Made by a program: the position numbers and the translations under genes. The notes beneath the pieces were generated by a model. It was not told where the DNA came from. It saw only the letters and a list, made by a program, of their open reading frames with translations, and ran no database searches. This document shows, one piece after another, positions 25,643-36,163 of a DNA stretch of 64,000 nt; the stretch's first letter is position 1; the number at the start of each line of letters is the position of its first letter. The stretch comes from Polyporus tsugae (lineage: Eukaryota; Basidiomycota; Agaricomycetes; Polyporales; Polyporaceae): positions 2,542,001 to 2,606,000 of the forward strand of contig JAHRBS010000013.1 of NCBI GenBank assembly GCA_024305745.1, written 5' to 3'.

Positions 25643-28600
25643 TCAATGCCACGCGGGCTTGGTCGTTCGGGCGTTGGGCTTGCCCGTCACGATAGCCTTA
25701 AAGGCCTTGCGGACAATGGCGATAGTGTTGTTGTTTTGCTCCGGATTTGGGCCAGGAGTACTGAGGAAGGCGCCAAACTCGTCTACGGACGACGACCGGC
25801 GGAGGTCGTCGCTCGAGACTGGGGGTGGCATTTGTCGGCGCGCGCCGGTGAAGAACTTCTGGCTGCGCTTGGCCATCGAGGAGTGTGGCCGGATGTTCTC
25901 GACGGGGCGCATGAGGTTGTCGGACTGATAGCCCTTGCCATTGCGCTTGACGCCGGTGGTGGACATGAGGAACCTACGAGACGTCAGTGCCTGTGACCGA
26001 CATGCAACAGGCATCGAAGCTCACCTGTCGTACACCCCCTCAAGGTGGCGCCTCGCAGGAGTGTCAATTGCCACTGACCCATTCGCGACCGGCCTAGTAG
26101 GGTACGGCTCGACGTGCAGAGGAGACTCTGTGAGCGCGTCCTTCTGCCTCTGGCTCTGAGGGGTTGTGACAGCGTCCTCGTCCGCCCTCTGGATGGGCGA
26201 GATCGGCGAGGAAATGAACAAGTTCTTGTCGACGACTGTGGACAACCTCGGAGTAGGCGTGGGCTGTGCAACTGTGCATCATGTCCGTGTGTCAGCAAAG
26301 CGACAAGCCGTCAAGTCAAGATGATGTACTCACGACGTTCAAGCTCGAACTCAAGCTTGGTGATCGGGGTTATCGGCCTCAACAGATCGCCATAGCTCCT
26401 CGACTTCTCCCTTCGCTTCATTGGCGACACATCGATCTCTAGGCTGACCGCCTTTCTGACGTTTTCTGGTGAATGTGTCACGACAGTCGCGCGCCGCTTC
26501 CTCGACGGGGTCTGAGGAGACGAAAGAACCACGGTGGGACCCATCGAACCGGCCCGCATCGGCGAGTCGGACAATAGCGACGGGGTCTGTGGCTCAACGG
26601 CACCACTTGGCGCCTCAGACGGGATGGTCGGAAGGGTGTGTTCCTGGAAGTTCATCGTGTTGAGGCACGAAGGGCTGGGGAGGGGCGACATGGACGCCGC
26701 GCTCCTGTCCATCGAGAACGTTGCAGAATTCCGGCTGTTGTATGCCTCAGGGTCGTACTCGTTCACGAAGATCTGGTTGGCAGCCAGAATCTTGCGCGGA
26801 GCACGGTTGCCACGTGAGCGGCTGTAAGAGGAGCGGCGGGACATGGGGGCGATGGGGAGAGCAGGGGCGGGGACAGGACTGGTCGAAGCGGCGAAGTTCT
26901 GACGAGCTTCGTCGACGACCTCTGTTATCGTTAGGTAAAGATCATGTCAGCGTTGTCCCGGTGATCAAAGATGAACGAAGGGATGTACGTACTCTCGACG
27001 TTCTGGATCCAGATTGTCATCCGATCCATTCTGCTCTCGACGTGTTCATTTCGTGCTATTAGCGACGTCGACATCAGCCTTGGTTCAGCCGGCATGAAAT
27101 TGATTGGCATACCATCATCATCCCAGGAAGGGTGCTCGCTTAGATTGTTGGAGTCGTCATCGCCTTGCTCAGAACCAAGCGTGAGTGCAGGAGTAGATCG
27201 TCCGAGCAGTTGTGTTGAGGACTTGTATAGGCGCACAGCGTTGCCTGGATACCCTCATATGGTCAGCTTGAAACGTCCTGAATGCTGTCGCCGCGCAACC
27301 ATAACATACCAATAGACAGTCTCAAACTCTGCTTGAGGATATTGATGCCCGACTCGTTGGTCGAGGGAGACTCAACAATCGGGGTCGGTTCTGGAGACGG
27401 GATAAGCGTTAAGCAGAAAGACCTCCACCGATAGTGCTCACCTTCCAAGAGCGGGCTGAGAGGCGTCGACAGCCCAGTGCCAGGCGGGGTCAACGCCGGG
27501 GTCAACGACGGACCCACACTAATCTTCGGTAGAACATACTCCCCCTCGCTCCCCTGCCTCCTCGCCTCCCTCTCCCTCCTCCGCTCGTGCTTCCTGTCCA
27601 GATATACTTCCTCCTCCAGCCCCTCGCGTTCGCGCTCCCTCTCCTCCACCTCGAGCCTGCGCCGCTCCCGCTCTCGCTCCCTCTCGGCCTCCTCCCTCTC
27701 GCGCTCGTGCTCCCGCTCCTCGTCGACCTCACCCATCCTCTCGTTGACCCGCTCCATCTCCCTCAAGCGCTCCCTCTCGCGCTCCCACTCCTTCATTCGG
27801 CTCCGGACCGAGTCCTTGCTCGTGTCCGCCGACTTGTTCGCGCCCGCCGGCGTCCACTCCTCCTCCTTCCCCGTGGTCTTCGCCGCCGCCTTCCTCGAGC
27901 TGCTGATTGAGATGTTCTCGCTCTGCGTGACGTCGAGCAGGATCTGGCTATGGCGCTTCTCCTTCCGGTTGTCCTTCACGTACTCCTTCTCCGTCGGTGT
28001 CACCGCCCTCGCGTGCGCGCGCGCGTTTTCCTTACTGGCGTGGCCCCTCAATGTGCCTGGGGGCGTGCCCGCAGGCGAGCGCGGCCCGAGGGGCTTGCGC
28101 ACAGCACGCGCCTTCCCAGCGTCCGCAGTGGCGGCCGAGTGATCTTTCGCCATCGCGGCGAAGGCGGACGACGTCGCGGCCTGCGCGGGCGGAGAGTGCT
28201 TGATCGGGGAGAGCGCGGAGAACACCGCAGGCCGCCTTGTCTGGCTCACGCCGCGTGCTCCTGGGGGGACGCGAGATCAGCAATCGCCCTGATAATGGGA
28301 TAATGGCGCATGGAAGGGCGCGTCGTACCTTGGGCCGCAGCAGGGGCGAGCTGCAGCTTGGGCTGCGACTGGGAACGCGCGTGGCCCGAGCGCGCGGGCG
28401 CAGCCTGTGCGTCCTTCAGGTGCTTCGAAGCGGCGGCGTTCTCCTTCCCGAGGGCGGGGGCGGCCTTGTGGTGCTTCTCTTTCTCTTTGCCCTTGTCCTT
28501 GTCTTTGTCTTTGTTGTGATCCCTGTTCGCCCGGGTAGTCCACGGCGACATGATGTCGAGCGCAAGCGACGACGTGCGCGAGTGCGACATGCTCGCCGAT

Positions 28601-30183
28601 TTCTCTGCAGGCACAAATGTCCGACCGTCAGCTATGGCATTCGCCTCACATCCGGAGCGCACCCCGGCGTCGACGTCGAGAGGATACGTACTGTGCGCGT
28701 GCTTCATCGGCACCTCGACCTCGGCGGTCCAGTACGGGTCGTCCATCGCCAGGCTCGCATTGCACCTGAGGTCCGCGTTCGGAAGGATCATGCGCCGAAG
28801 CAGCTTCTCGACGCCCTTGCTCATCTTCCACGCCCCGACCCACTTGCCGCGCAAGGTGCGCTCCCAATACTTCTCGAGGTCGTCCTTGGTCGCGAACTGC
28901 TCGCCCTCGGAATGCTCGAACGGGGTGCGGCCGATGAGGATCTCGAAAAAGGTCACGCCGAGCGACCAGACGTCCGACTTGCGCGTGTCGTGTGGGAGGC
29001 CGCGTGCGCGCTCGGGGGAGAGGTACTGTGTGGGGTGAATAGTCACGGTTGCGAATGTCGAACCGAATGTCGGAGAGAAGTGGCAGGATAAGTACAAGTG
29101 TAAGGTAATAGTGATAGTAATAGGAGAGGGGCATCAGCAGAGATGCATGGTATATGAAGGGGTGCGCATATAGTCGGTCGGGTGGATAAACGGCGCGCAT
29201 ATAGGCAATGGTGAGCCATAAGGAAGCTGGAGTAAGGGAGGGTGGAGCGTACCTCGGGTGTGCCGTACGAGAGGTTGCTGTGGAAGGCTTCGGGCGACTG
29301 GACGTCATAACGTTCAGCGAAGCCGAAGTCGACCAGCACAGGGACGTTCTCGCTCGAGAGAAGAATGTTTGCCGGTCTATGATAAAGTCGGAACGCCATC
29401 AGCCGTTAATATTCGGGATTTCAAATGCTCTGATGACATGTGTGCCCTGCGGGGAAACGCTCGAGGGAAAACAAACCGCGACACTCTGAGTACAAAGGGG
29501 ATAAGGACGTACTTGATGTCGTTATGAACTACGCCGCGCTTGTGAAGGAATTCAACACCGGAGAGGAGCGAGCGGAACCATTCCTTGGCATGCGGCTCAG
29601 ACACCTCAACAGTGATGAGCCGAGGATGGTATGCCCTGTACACATGGAAGAAATTTCGAGTTAGCAAGGGTCCACGACTTGGAAAGGGGAGATTAGTCAA
29701 AGGGTTAATTTACATGGTGATGAGGGCATATGAAGGGGTGATGATGAAGGAATAAAACGGGATGATGGACGGGTGAAGCTCGTGTTTCAGTGACCGGACA
29801 GTCTTCATTTCGTTCCATCTGTGGGCGGCATACGTGTCATTCGGGGAGGAGGGAAGCAGGGGAAAGAAGCATACAGCGACCGTACGCGTGCGGCAGTAGT
29901 CGAAGTCTTTGACCGATGTACGAGCTTGACGGCAATCTTGTTGTCTCGCAGTTGGCTGGACGATGGCTCGCCCTTCGGTCTGCATAGCCAGACACTTCCC
30001 CAGTTTCCGAAGCCAATCTGGGGGCAAGAATAGTCAACATAAGGGTATTCTAGATGACCCTTACTGAGAACGCAAAGCAATACAGACTTCTTCGATGAAC
30101 TGGAGCCTGTCGGCTAAGACCTGGTCGGAAATGGAGAAGATGTCGCTCGCCTCCTGCGGAGGTTGTGGGGGTGGGGGTACCAT
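25643..30183 (-). CDS. Large Ser/Thr protein kinase with HND catalytic loop and long disordered tail
   Basis: The start at 30183 gives MVPPPPQPPQEASDIFSISD. After an intron the glycine loop IGFGNWGSVWL appears, then IAVKLVHR (catalytic Lys), EWFRSLLSGVEFLHKRGVVH, HNDIKPANILL, DFGFAE, SYGTPEYLSPE, SDVWSLGVTFFEILIG and a C-lobe end with LLRRMILPNADLR. The catalytic loop reads HND, not HRD, so the Arg that reads activation-loop phosphate is absent. After the kinase domain the exon at 28.2 kb joins across an intron (donor near 28328, acceptor near 28263) to a very long low-complexity tail. That tail has Arg/Glu-rich single alpha-helix-like repeats (27.6-27.8 kb) and many SP/TP sites. The last exon ends at 25643-25645. 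It is an active kinase by its Lys and Asp residues; subfamily and pathway were not recognised. Treating it as one gene rests on the intron joins. Confidence 0.7.
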
Positions 30184-30831
30184 GGGGAGTGGATACGAAA
30201 TCAAGGACTAGTTGTACAAAGCAAAGAGAGAAGAAAGGGAGAGGGGAGGAGGAGGAGGACCGGAGGAGGAAGATGTTGGATGGAGGTCAAGGACTCGAGG
30301 CCATCAGGGTTGGTTGTCGCTTAGAGTTGAACATCCCTCTCGTGAGAAGCGAACGGCCGGCTAACATGAGCCACGCCACAACCGCGTCCGCGACGCGTCA
30401 AGCCAACCCGCTCACGCCACCGCGTTATCGCCTACCAATCTGCGCATACGCGTCACCCGTCCAGCTTCTGTTCAACACGTCCGTGGGTGTCGGTGCCGCG
30501 TCCTCCGCGCATGCATTGTTGCCCATCTCCGCAGTATCATATTAAGTACGACGCTCAGCGCAAGAGACCATTCCACTCCGGGAAATAGTACAAGGAACTC
30601 TAAAATAGTAGCAGCTATCCCGGTGCCTGTCACAATATTAATGTCTCGATGGGACGCCACAACGACAGGATCATTCGTCCCACCTCTGACTCGCAGAACC
30701 CAAAGGTCCGAACAACGTCAGGAATATTCCGGTCCGCTTCCCTCGCACTAGAAACCAGCCAGAGTTCTATAACAGCCTGCTTGTAACAGCAGCTACGGAA
30801 TCCTTCCCAACATACAGTGAGACACCGCCGA
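30184..30831. other. Intergenic region between kinase and homeodomain-like gene 2
   Basis: Upstream of the kinase start. A purine-rich stretch (about 30220-30280 on the plus strand, CT-rich in the kinase sense) resembles a fungal promoter. No gene is seen. Confidence 0.4.
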
Positions 30832-32039
30832 CTACCACCGCAGTCCCAGTCGGTGGAGTTGGGACAACAGCACCGCGATCCTGACAACGTCCGTCTCCGC
30901 CTCCAGGACAGCCAGTAACTCTTCCATCACAAGCTCCAACCCATCGTCCCCAGTAGTATCAACGGCGGCGGGCGCGACGTCCTAGGGGTGATCAGCTAGA
31001 AGAAACGAAGCACATGAAGTAGCGTCGGACTTACTACAGACGATTGATAAGACGCCTTCCCTCGCGATGCGAATGAGTCCCCGTGAAGGATAGGATAGAC
31101 ACCGATAGCGTCGTCAAACTGGTCAAATCGGGCGGCAGGAGCAGCTGAGCCAGAAGCGCGAGTGTTCGAGAGCCCCGATGCACCAGGAATTCCACTAACA
31201 GCACTGACATGTTCGTGGCCAATTGGTCCAGTGCGTTCGCGAGGGAGATCGGGACTGCGGATAGTATTAACAGAACCGGGGAAGCTTCCAGGAACAGTGC
31301 GGCAAGTGAATGAGGAGAGCCAAAACGCCTCTTGTGCGTCCTCATCTTTCATAATCTGTGACTTTGAAGCGTCTGCGCCAAGGGGCCTGAGAAAACAGTC
31401 GCCGGCATAGCTGTATGCGCGAGTATGAAGGTGAGCGGGGGACGAAAGAGCGTCGCCGTAGACCCAAGCCTGAGCAGGACCAGGTGTATGCGTCGGGGTT
31501 CGCGGCGGGGACGACGAGGGTAGCATAGGACTAGACCACCGCAAGCTTGGAGACATTGGCAGCGGGGGAGCTTCCGGGGTTTCCTCCTTCTTGACGCATT
31601 TCTTCAACCTCCTGCGAGCAGGCTTCCCTGCCAGTGTACCCCGAGGGTCGACAACCGGGGCAGATACAGGGACGGCCGCGGTGGGGTCCTCGTCCAGCAA
31701 CTCCCGTTTAACCGTGAGGTCGATGCATCCTTGTGCCGCGCGCTTCTTCTCCGACCTCCTCTGCCTCGCGAACCAGCGGGAGATCCAGTCAGGACTTCTA
31801 CAAATGTGAGCTCAATCAGGACTCTAGGGCTGCACAGAGACAGCGGCACCTGGGCGAAGGCTACGCTGTGAACAAGATACAATGAGTTATGGGACTTACA
31901 GACCAGTTTGGTCACCGAGGCCGTCCAAGCGAGGTTTAGATGGGGTTTTGTCTGCTTCATATGCGAGGAAGAGCAGTTTCCGCTGGTCTTTGGACGCTCG
32001 CACTACGGACCGTTGTGTTGTGTTTTTAGGACCACCCAT
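30832..32039 (-). CDS. Homeodomain-like protein 2 (atypical, Arg at position 51)
   Basis: Exons 32039-31900, 31797-31035 and 30981-30832 join in frame to about 350 residues. The homeodomain lies at the very N-terminus (about residues 14-65): helix 1 QRKLLFLAYEA, helix 2 PRLDGLGDQTGL, helix 3 PDWISRWFARQRRSEKKR. Spacing from Leu16 through Leu40 to Trp48-Phe49 and Arg53 fits a canonical 60-residue homeodomain, but position 51 is Arg instead of Asn. The first intron splits the Leu40 codon in phase 2, the same place as in homeodomain-like gene 1. The remainder is Pro/Ser-rich with a basic RRRLKKCVKK patch (31.6 kb) and ends in a Leu-rich helix (LELVMEELLAVLEAE). Probably nuclear; DNA contacts may be non-standard. 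It was read as a whole gene, but the start ATG is the first in frame and not otherwise tested. Confidence 0.68.
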
Positions 32040-32347
32040 GCAACATACAATCCGGCTCTGAGCTGGGGTCGAGGTGTAATGCGAGAGGAGGCACGCAGGC
32101 TGGGTAGTAAGTCGGGAAAAGCTAGTACGACTCGTGTTTCGGACTCGGACATGTCAAGTTGTCGGCTCGGACTTCCCCGTGCGTGCGTCATGCGCAAATG
32201 GCTGGCGTTCAACACACGACGAAGAGGTGGTGTCCTACCTCTCATATTCTGCATTTGTTCCACATTGAAAAATCCTCCTCATGACGAGAAGTTGCAGGTA
32301 TTCGGCAGAAAGGTGCAAGAGGCACAAAACTCTATAATTATGTAATC
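32040..32347. other. Intergenic, upstream of homeodomain-like gene 2
   Basis: No recognised gene. It lies between the gene start at 32039 and the tRNA. Confidence 0.35.
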
Positions 32348-32351
32348 AAAA
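32348..32351 (-). terminator. Pol III T-run after tRNA-Lys
   Basis: On the minus strand the tRNA 3' end is followed immediately by TTTT, then GATTACA. A run of four or more T residues just past a tRNA is the standard RNA polymerase III stop. Confidence 0.6.
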
Positions 32352-32441
32352 AGCCCACCGCGGGGGTCGAACCCGCAGCCTTGAGATGGCAGCCCCATGG
32401 CCGTAAAAGTCTCACGCTCTATCCGATTGAGCTAGGCGGGC
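32352..32441 (-). tRNA. tRNA-Lys(UUU) with a 16-nt intron
   Basis: The minus strand folds as a tRNA. The acceptor GCCCGCC (32441-32435) pairs with GGTGGGC (32359-32353), with one G-T pair. The D-arm region is TAGCTCAATCGGATAGAGC and the T arm has GGTTCGA between CTGCGG/CCCGC-type strands. The anticodon stem TGAGA pairs with TCTCA. The loop reads CTTTTA followed by 16 extra bases, then the final loop A. The insertion sits one base 3' of the anticodon (37/38), the canonical position of tRNA introns. Removing it leaves a 74-nt tRNA with anticodon TTT, lysine. Confidence 0.9.
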
Positions 32442-32675
32442 TTGTTAAAAATATATATTATGTGTTATATATACAGGTGGGAGTCTGAGTATATGTAACC
32501 CCTAAATAAACGTCATCCCGGATGCCGTGGGCCCGTGGGCTTCCGAAGTGATCCCACCGGCCATGCGCTTGCACAACTTTCCCCGACCTCTGTTTACGGT
32601 TCCTCCTCCTCCTCCCACTTTCTTTGTGGCTCTTTCTTACGGTCTCCCTCCCGTCGTCTTCTTCACTGTTTGACG

Positions 32676-33756
32676 ATGATGGCCTCTCGCTTCGCCCGTC
32701 GCGTCGCATCCCAGTCCCTGCGCTCCGCCACGCGCGTGTCTGCGCGTCCTGTCGCCCCCGCTGCTCGCCGGTTTGCCACGACAGATGCGGCCCATGGCGC
32801 CAAGGAGTCCAGCGACACCCCGTGGATGGTCTGTCCTTCATGTACATATGTCACTTGAAGTCCTTGTTGACCTTGCCATGTACTGTAGATTGGCTCTGCT
32901 CTTGTCTTCGGCCCAGTTGTGAGTACTATGTCATTTCGACTAAAAGGTCAACGCGAAACTCATAGCGAACGCGCGGAAACGCTGTGGACAGATCGCCTAT
33001 CTGCTTACTGGCTCTTCGAAGAAGGACTCGGAGCACAGCAGTGCTCACGACCATGGGCCCTCATCACACAGTGCCGCTCCCGAGTCTCAGGCCGAGAAGA
33101 GCGCGTCGGACGAGCAGAAGCGCGAGGAGCAGGCTGTTGTACGTGTCCACTTTTCTTTCATAATGCAACGGGTTTTTACTTACACTGCGAGTGTTTAGAC
33201 CGCAGACTCACCCAAGGAAGAGAACGCACCTGAGGAGGCTCAGGCCGTAGGTCTACACGTATCATACGGTTCCTGGAACTCTCACCGCTGACATCCGCTT
33301 TCCCACCATCGCTTGCAGGCCCCTACCCCGTCCGGTGATGGTAAGGTGCAAGACCCTCCCGCGCCTACCGAGACTGAGGGCACCACCGCGTCCATAGAGA
33401 AGGTCTCCGTGCGTACTTCAACTTCCTTCCTCCCGTTCCAACGGTGGCGTGTGACTGACGAGTATCGCAACTCCCCTTTGCATCCTAATTCGTGACGAAA
33501 CAACAGAAGACTGAGGCCGGCGAGGCTGCAGGCGAGGAGCCTACCACCCACGCGAAGGCCGAAGGCTCTGAGCCCCATTCCAGCCAACCGGCCGCTGAGA
33601 GCGAGCCCACCAAGGTTGAGAGCGCACAGTCCGAGACTCGTGAAGAGAGCGCTCCGACTGCTCAGGTGCGTGTTCTCGTTAGCGCGTCGGGTGTGCAGAT
33701 ATGGGACTGATCACTATTGTATACACCTCCAGTCCGGAGAGGCGTCGAAAAACTAA
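32676..33756 (+). CDS. Small probable mitochondrial membrane protein, function unknown
   Basis: Exons starting at 32676, about 32889, 32988, 33200, 33319, 33508 and 33732 join in phase 0. The product is about 200 residues. The N-terminus MMASRFARRVASQSLRSATR is rich in Arg and Ser with no acidic residues, followed by more Arg/Ala and then PAARRFATTDA. This matches a mitochondrial presequence with a likely cleavage near RRFATT. One short hydrophobic segment follows, assembled from two exons (IGSALVFGPV then IAYLLTG). The rest is acidic, Glu/Ser/Ala/Pro-rich and disordered, ending SGEASKN. A single-pass inner-membrane protein is inferred. No family was recognised; similar small proteins occur in basidiomycetes. 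Confidence 0.6.
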
Positions 33757-34378
33757 GCTAAACATGCTTGGACTCCGCATTGCACACACGCACATTTTGC
33801 ACATGGACCTTATTGCTTATCGCATGTACCCACCCGTTCATGGGCATCCATATTAGAGTGTTCCTCCCATTGCTTTTCAACTGAACGCGACGTTCGACTA
33901 GCCTTCGACAGTGAACTAGCAATACACTTACAAGAGGGTGGAACTGGAACTTATGTCGAGAACGTCATGCAGCTCAATATGCGAAGGCCGTGGCGAGGTG
34001 AAGTCTGGTGAGTCGTGTTCCCGCAGATTGCGGGCGCATAGCAGCCGGAGTAATTGGCTCGTTCGTCTGCCTGGAAAGCCAGGGATCCGCCGTCGGGACC
34101 ACCACACTCTGGGGCGCCAAAGCACGCAGTGTTTCTACTTGTTCACACTGCCGATCACAATCCCTCCTGGACGGCCAGCCGCTTCGTCCGGATGCGATTC
34201 GAACCCGCTCATCCGCTGCCTTTGGATCATCACCACAATTCCCGTTGCCCGTGCCTTGTGTTTGCTCTGCCCTTGCTGTCGCCGTCTCACACGTGCTATC
34301 GTCGCTCTGTACCTGCTTTGGTTGCTCTGTACCTGCTACCCATTGCTTTCGTCTCTACACGTATCTGCATACACCAAA
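33757..34378. other. Intergenic, 5' region of the 34.4-35.8 kb gene
   Basis: Pyrimidine-rich just upstream of the start at 34379, with a short direct repeat (GCTCTGTACCTGCT, about 34303-34340). The open frame extends upstream through it but is not conserved-looking. Confidence 0.35.
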
Positions 34379-35809
34379 ATGGCACCCATTCGGGTCATCA
34401 AGGGTTTCCGCGACGCTTTCAAAGGGAACGCTCTCACTGTTGGGGTGTCTACAGGGTGCTTCCCTCAAAGCATCGGCGCCCCGAAGTCACAGCGCGACTC
34501 CTCGCTTCCCACGGTTAACGTCTACGGCCAAGGGGCGAAGGCTGACACGGTCTTCACGAACCGGCTGACCAAGAAGGTGCGTCTAGCTCTCAACGCCCTT
34601 CCCTCTGTTTCCGGACGTTATGCTGCATGCTAAATGTCCCCATACTAGTTCCAATCGCGCATGCACCGGGCAAGTCGCTTTGGCGACCATGGGTCCAGCA
34701 CCGCGTTCAAGAAGCTCGTGCGTCGTCGTGAGAGGGTCAACGCGACCGCGCTGGGTCTTCCCGCCTTCCGTGCAATTTCATACGATTTTCACCCCCAATC
34801 TCCAGACCAGTCCCTCGTCTCCTCAAGACATACAGGCTCTCGCCAAACGGTACGCGAGAGCCGGTTCGCTGAGAAGCATATGGGCGTCCCCTTCAGCATC
34901 TACCTCGCCTGCAAGCTCCTCAACATGCCACATCGTGGACCCATCAAGTCTATCGAGCGTCATGGTAGCGAGACGCGACGTTCGCGACTCGTGCTCCTTG
35001 CACGGGCCAAGGGCTCGCCGTTCCGAGGGAGCAAACGCAGGGCGATGTTCATGCAATCCTCAAATGGTTTCGTGCTTGGGGCCGTGTTCGAACAGGATTC
35101 TGAGCACGACTCCCGACACTCTTCGCCCAGCCCCAGGGCCGGTTTTGGTGTGGAGGAGGTTCAGTCCTGCTCACCTGTGAGTCTTCCGGGTGCACTGTCC
35201 TGGCGTTTCCTGATCGCGTCACGCCTTGTAGGCTTCTCCTGTAAAAGACATCCCCCCAGCTCCGTCCCAGGAGTCATTGGATGAGGTACGTGCTATCGTG
35301 GCTCTCTCAGTTTGTGGTTTCTAAACGCGCTATTGTTGTAGATGGAGGACGTCGTACCAGCTCCGCTGGTATACCACCACCTAGTATCCCAGCCAGTGCG
35401 GCCTATCCGGTCTCTTCCTCTCGTCCAGACACCGACTGTCCCTGTTCAGGCAGTGCATACTCCACCTCCCGCCCAGTCGTCTTCTACAATCCAGCCACCG
35501 TCTACCGTCCCGTCAGCTAAACAAATCTCTCACGCACAACCAATCCAGCCCGGCCATCTTCTGCCCACCATCTCGTACTTCTGCCGCAATCTTGGTCGGG
35601 TTTCAAAAGAGATGGCCTACCTCCTCCGAGCCCTGAGCGGGGTCCATGCTCGGGAGCGCTGCGCGCTCCCTCTGACCACGCCCGTTCCCTTGAAGACTCA
35701 GTCCTCGCGTGCTTCAACTGCTCTGGCTCGGCTTCCTCCGGCACCTACAAAGGCGAGACTACCGTATACACTGCCCAGTGCCACTTTCTATGCGGAGTCG
35801 GATGGATAA
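34379..35809 (+). CDS. Unrecognised four-exon protein
   Basis: The ATG at 34379 gives MAPIRVIKGFRDAFKGNALT. Phase-0 introns at about 34577-34649, 35176-35231 and 35285-35340 connect to FQSRMHRASRFG, then ASPVKDIPPAPSQESLDE, and finally a Pro/Thr/Ser-rich exon ending YAESDG and a stop at 35807-35809. The total is about 400 residues. The middle exon is basic and contains a plausible globular segment (HMGVPFSIYLACKLLNMP). No domain, signal peptide or membrane helix was recognised. Exon phases are consistent and the translation is compositionally coherent, which supports a real gene. It lies between the mitochondrial-type gene and F-box gene A, same strand. Confidence 0.5.
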
Positions 35810-36163
35810 TGGGGGACTGCACGTCCCTCTCTGTCATTTCCCCCCCTATTTTGTTAATTTACATATCCCGTAAAACCCATACGTCTTCCTACCTCACTTC
35901 AGACCGCCTCTCCCTCTCCTTGTTTGTCGTCTCGTTTCTCTGCTAGCACAAGCTGGCCGGGTTTCGGTATTTTGGATTCGTCAGCGAGCGCTGGCGCTGC
36001 TTCTTCACTGTAATATCGATGTTCGGATGGTACTCGTGTCTCGTCATACTCTAAAATCGAACTTGAAGCTTGGAGTTCGAGTTAATTAGCGCCCGAACTT
36101 CGAGAGAGGCTGTGATGGCGTTTCTGTGGCTTTGTTCTAGCCACCACCATCCCAGACGACAGG

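Noticed and set aside
27477..28142. 221-codon plus-strand ORF rich in Ser/Leu/Arg
   Set aside because: It is the reverse-strand shadow of the kinase tail's Arg/Glu repeats.
28237..29091. 284-codon plus-strand ORF
   Set aside because: It lies antisense to kinase catalytic-domain exons with clear family motifs; composition (Arg/His/Gly-rich) is typical of GC-rich shadow frames.
10021..32039. Two homeodomain genes could mark the A (HD) mating-type locus
   Set aside because: Mating-type HD1/HD2 genes are normally divergent and adjacent, keep the WFxNxR helix, and sit near the mitochondrial intermediate peptidase gene. Here they are 19 kb apart on the same strand, lack Asn51, and no such neighbour is present.
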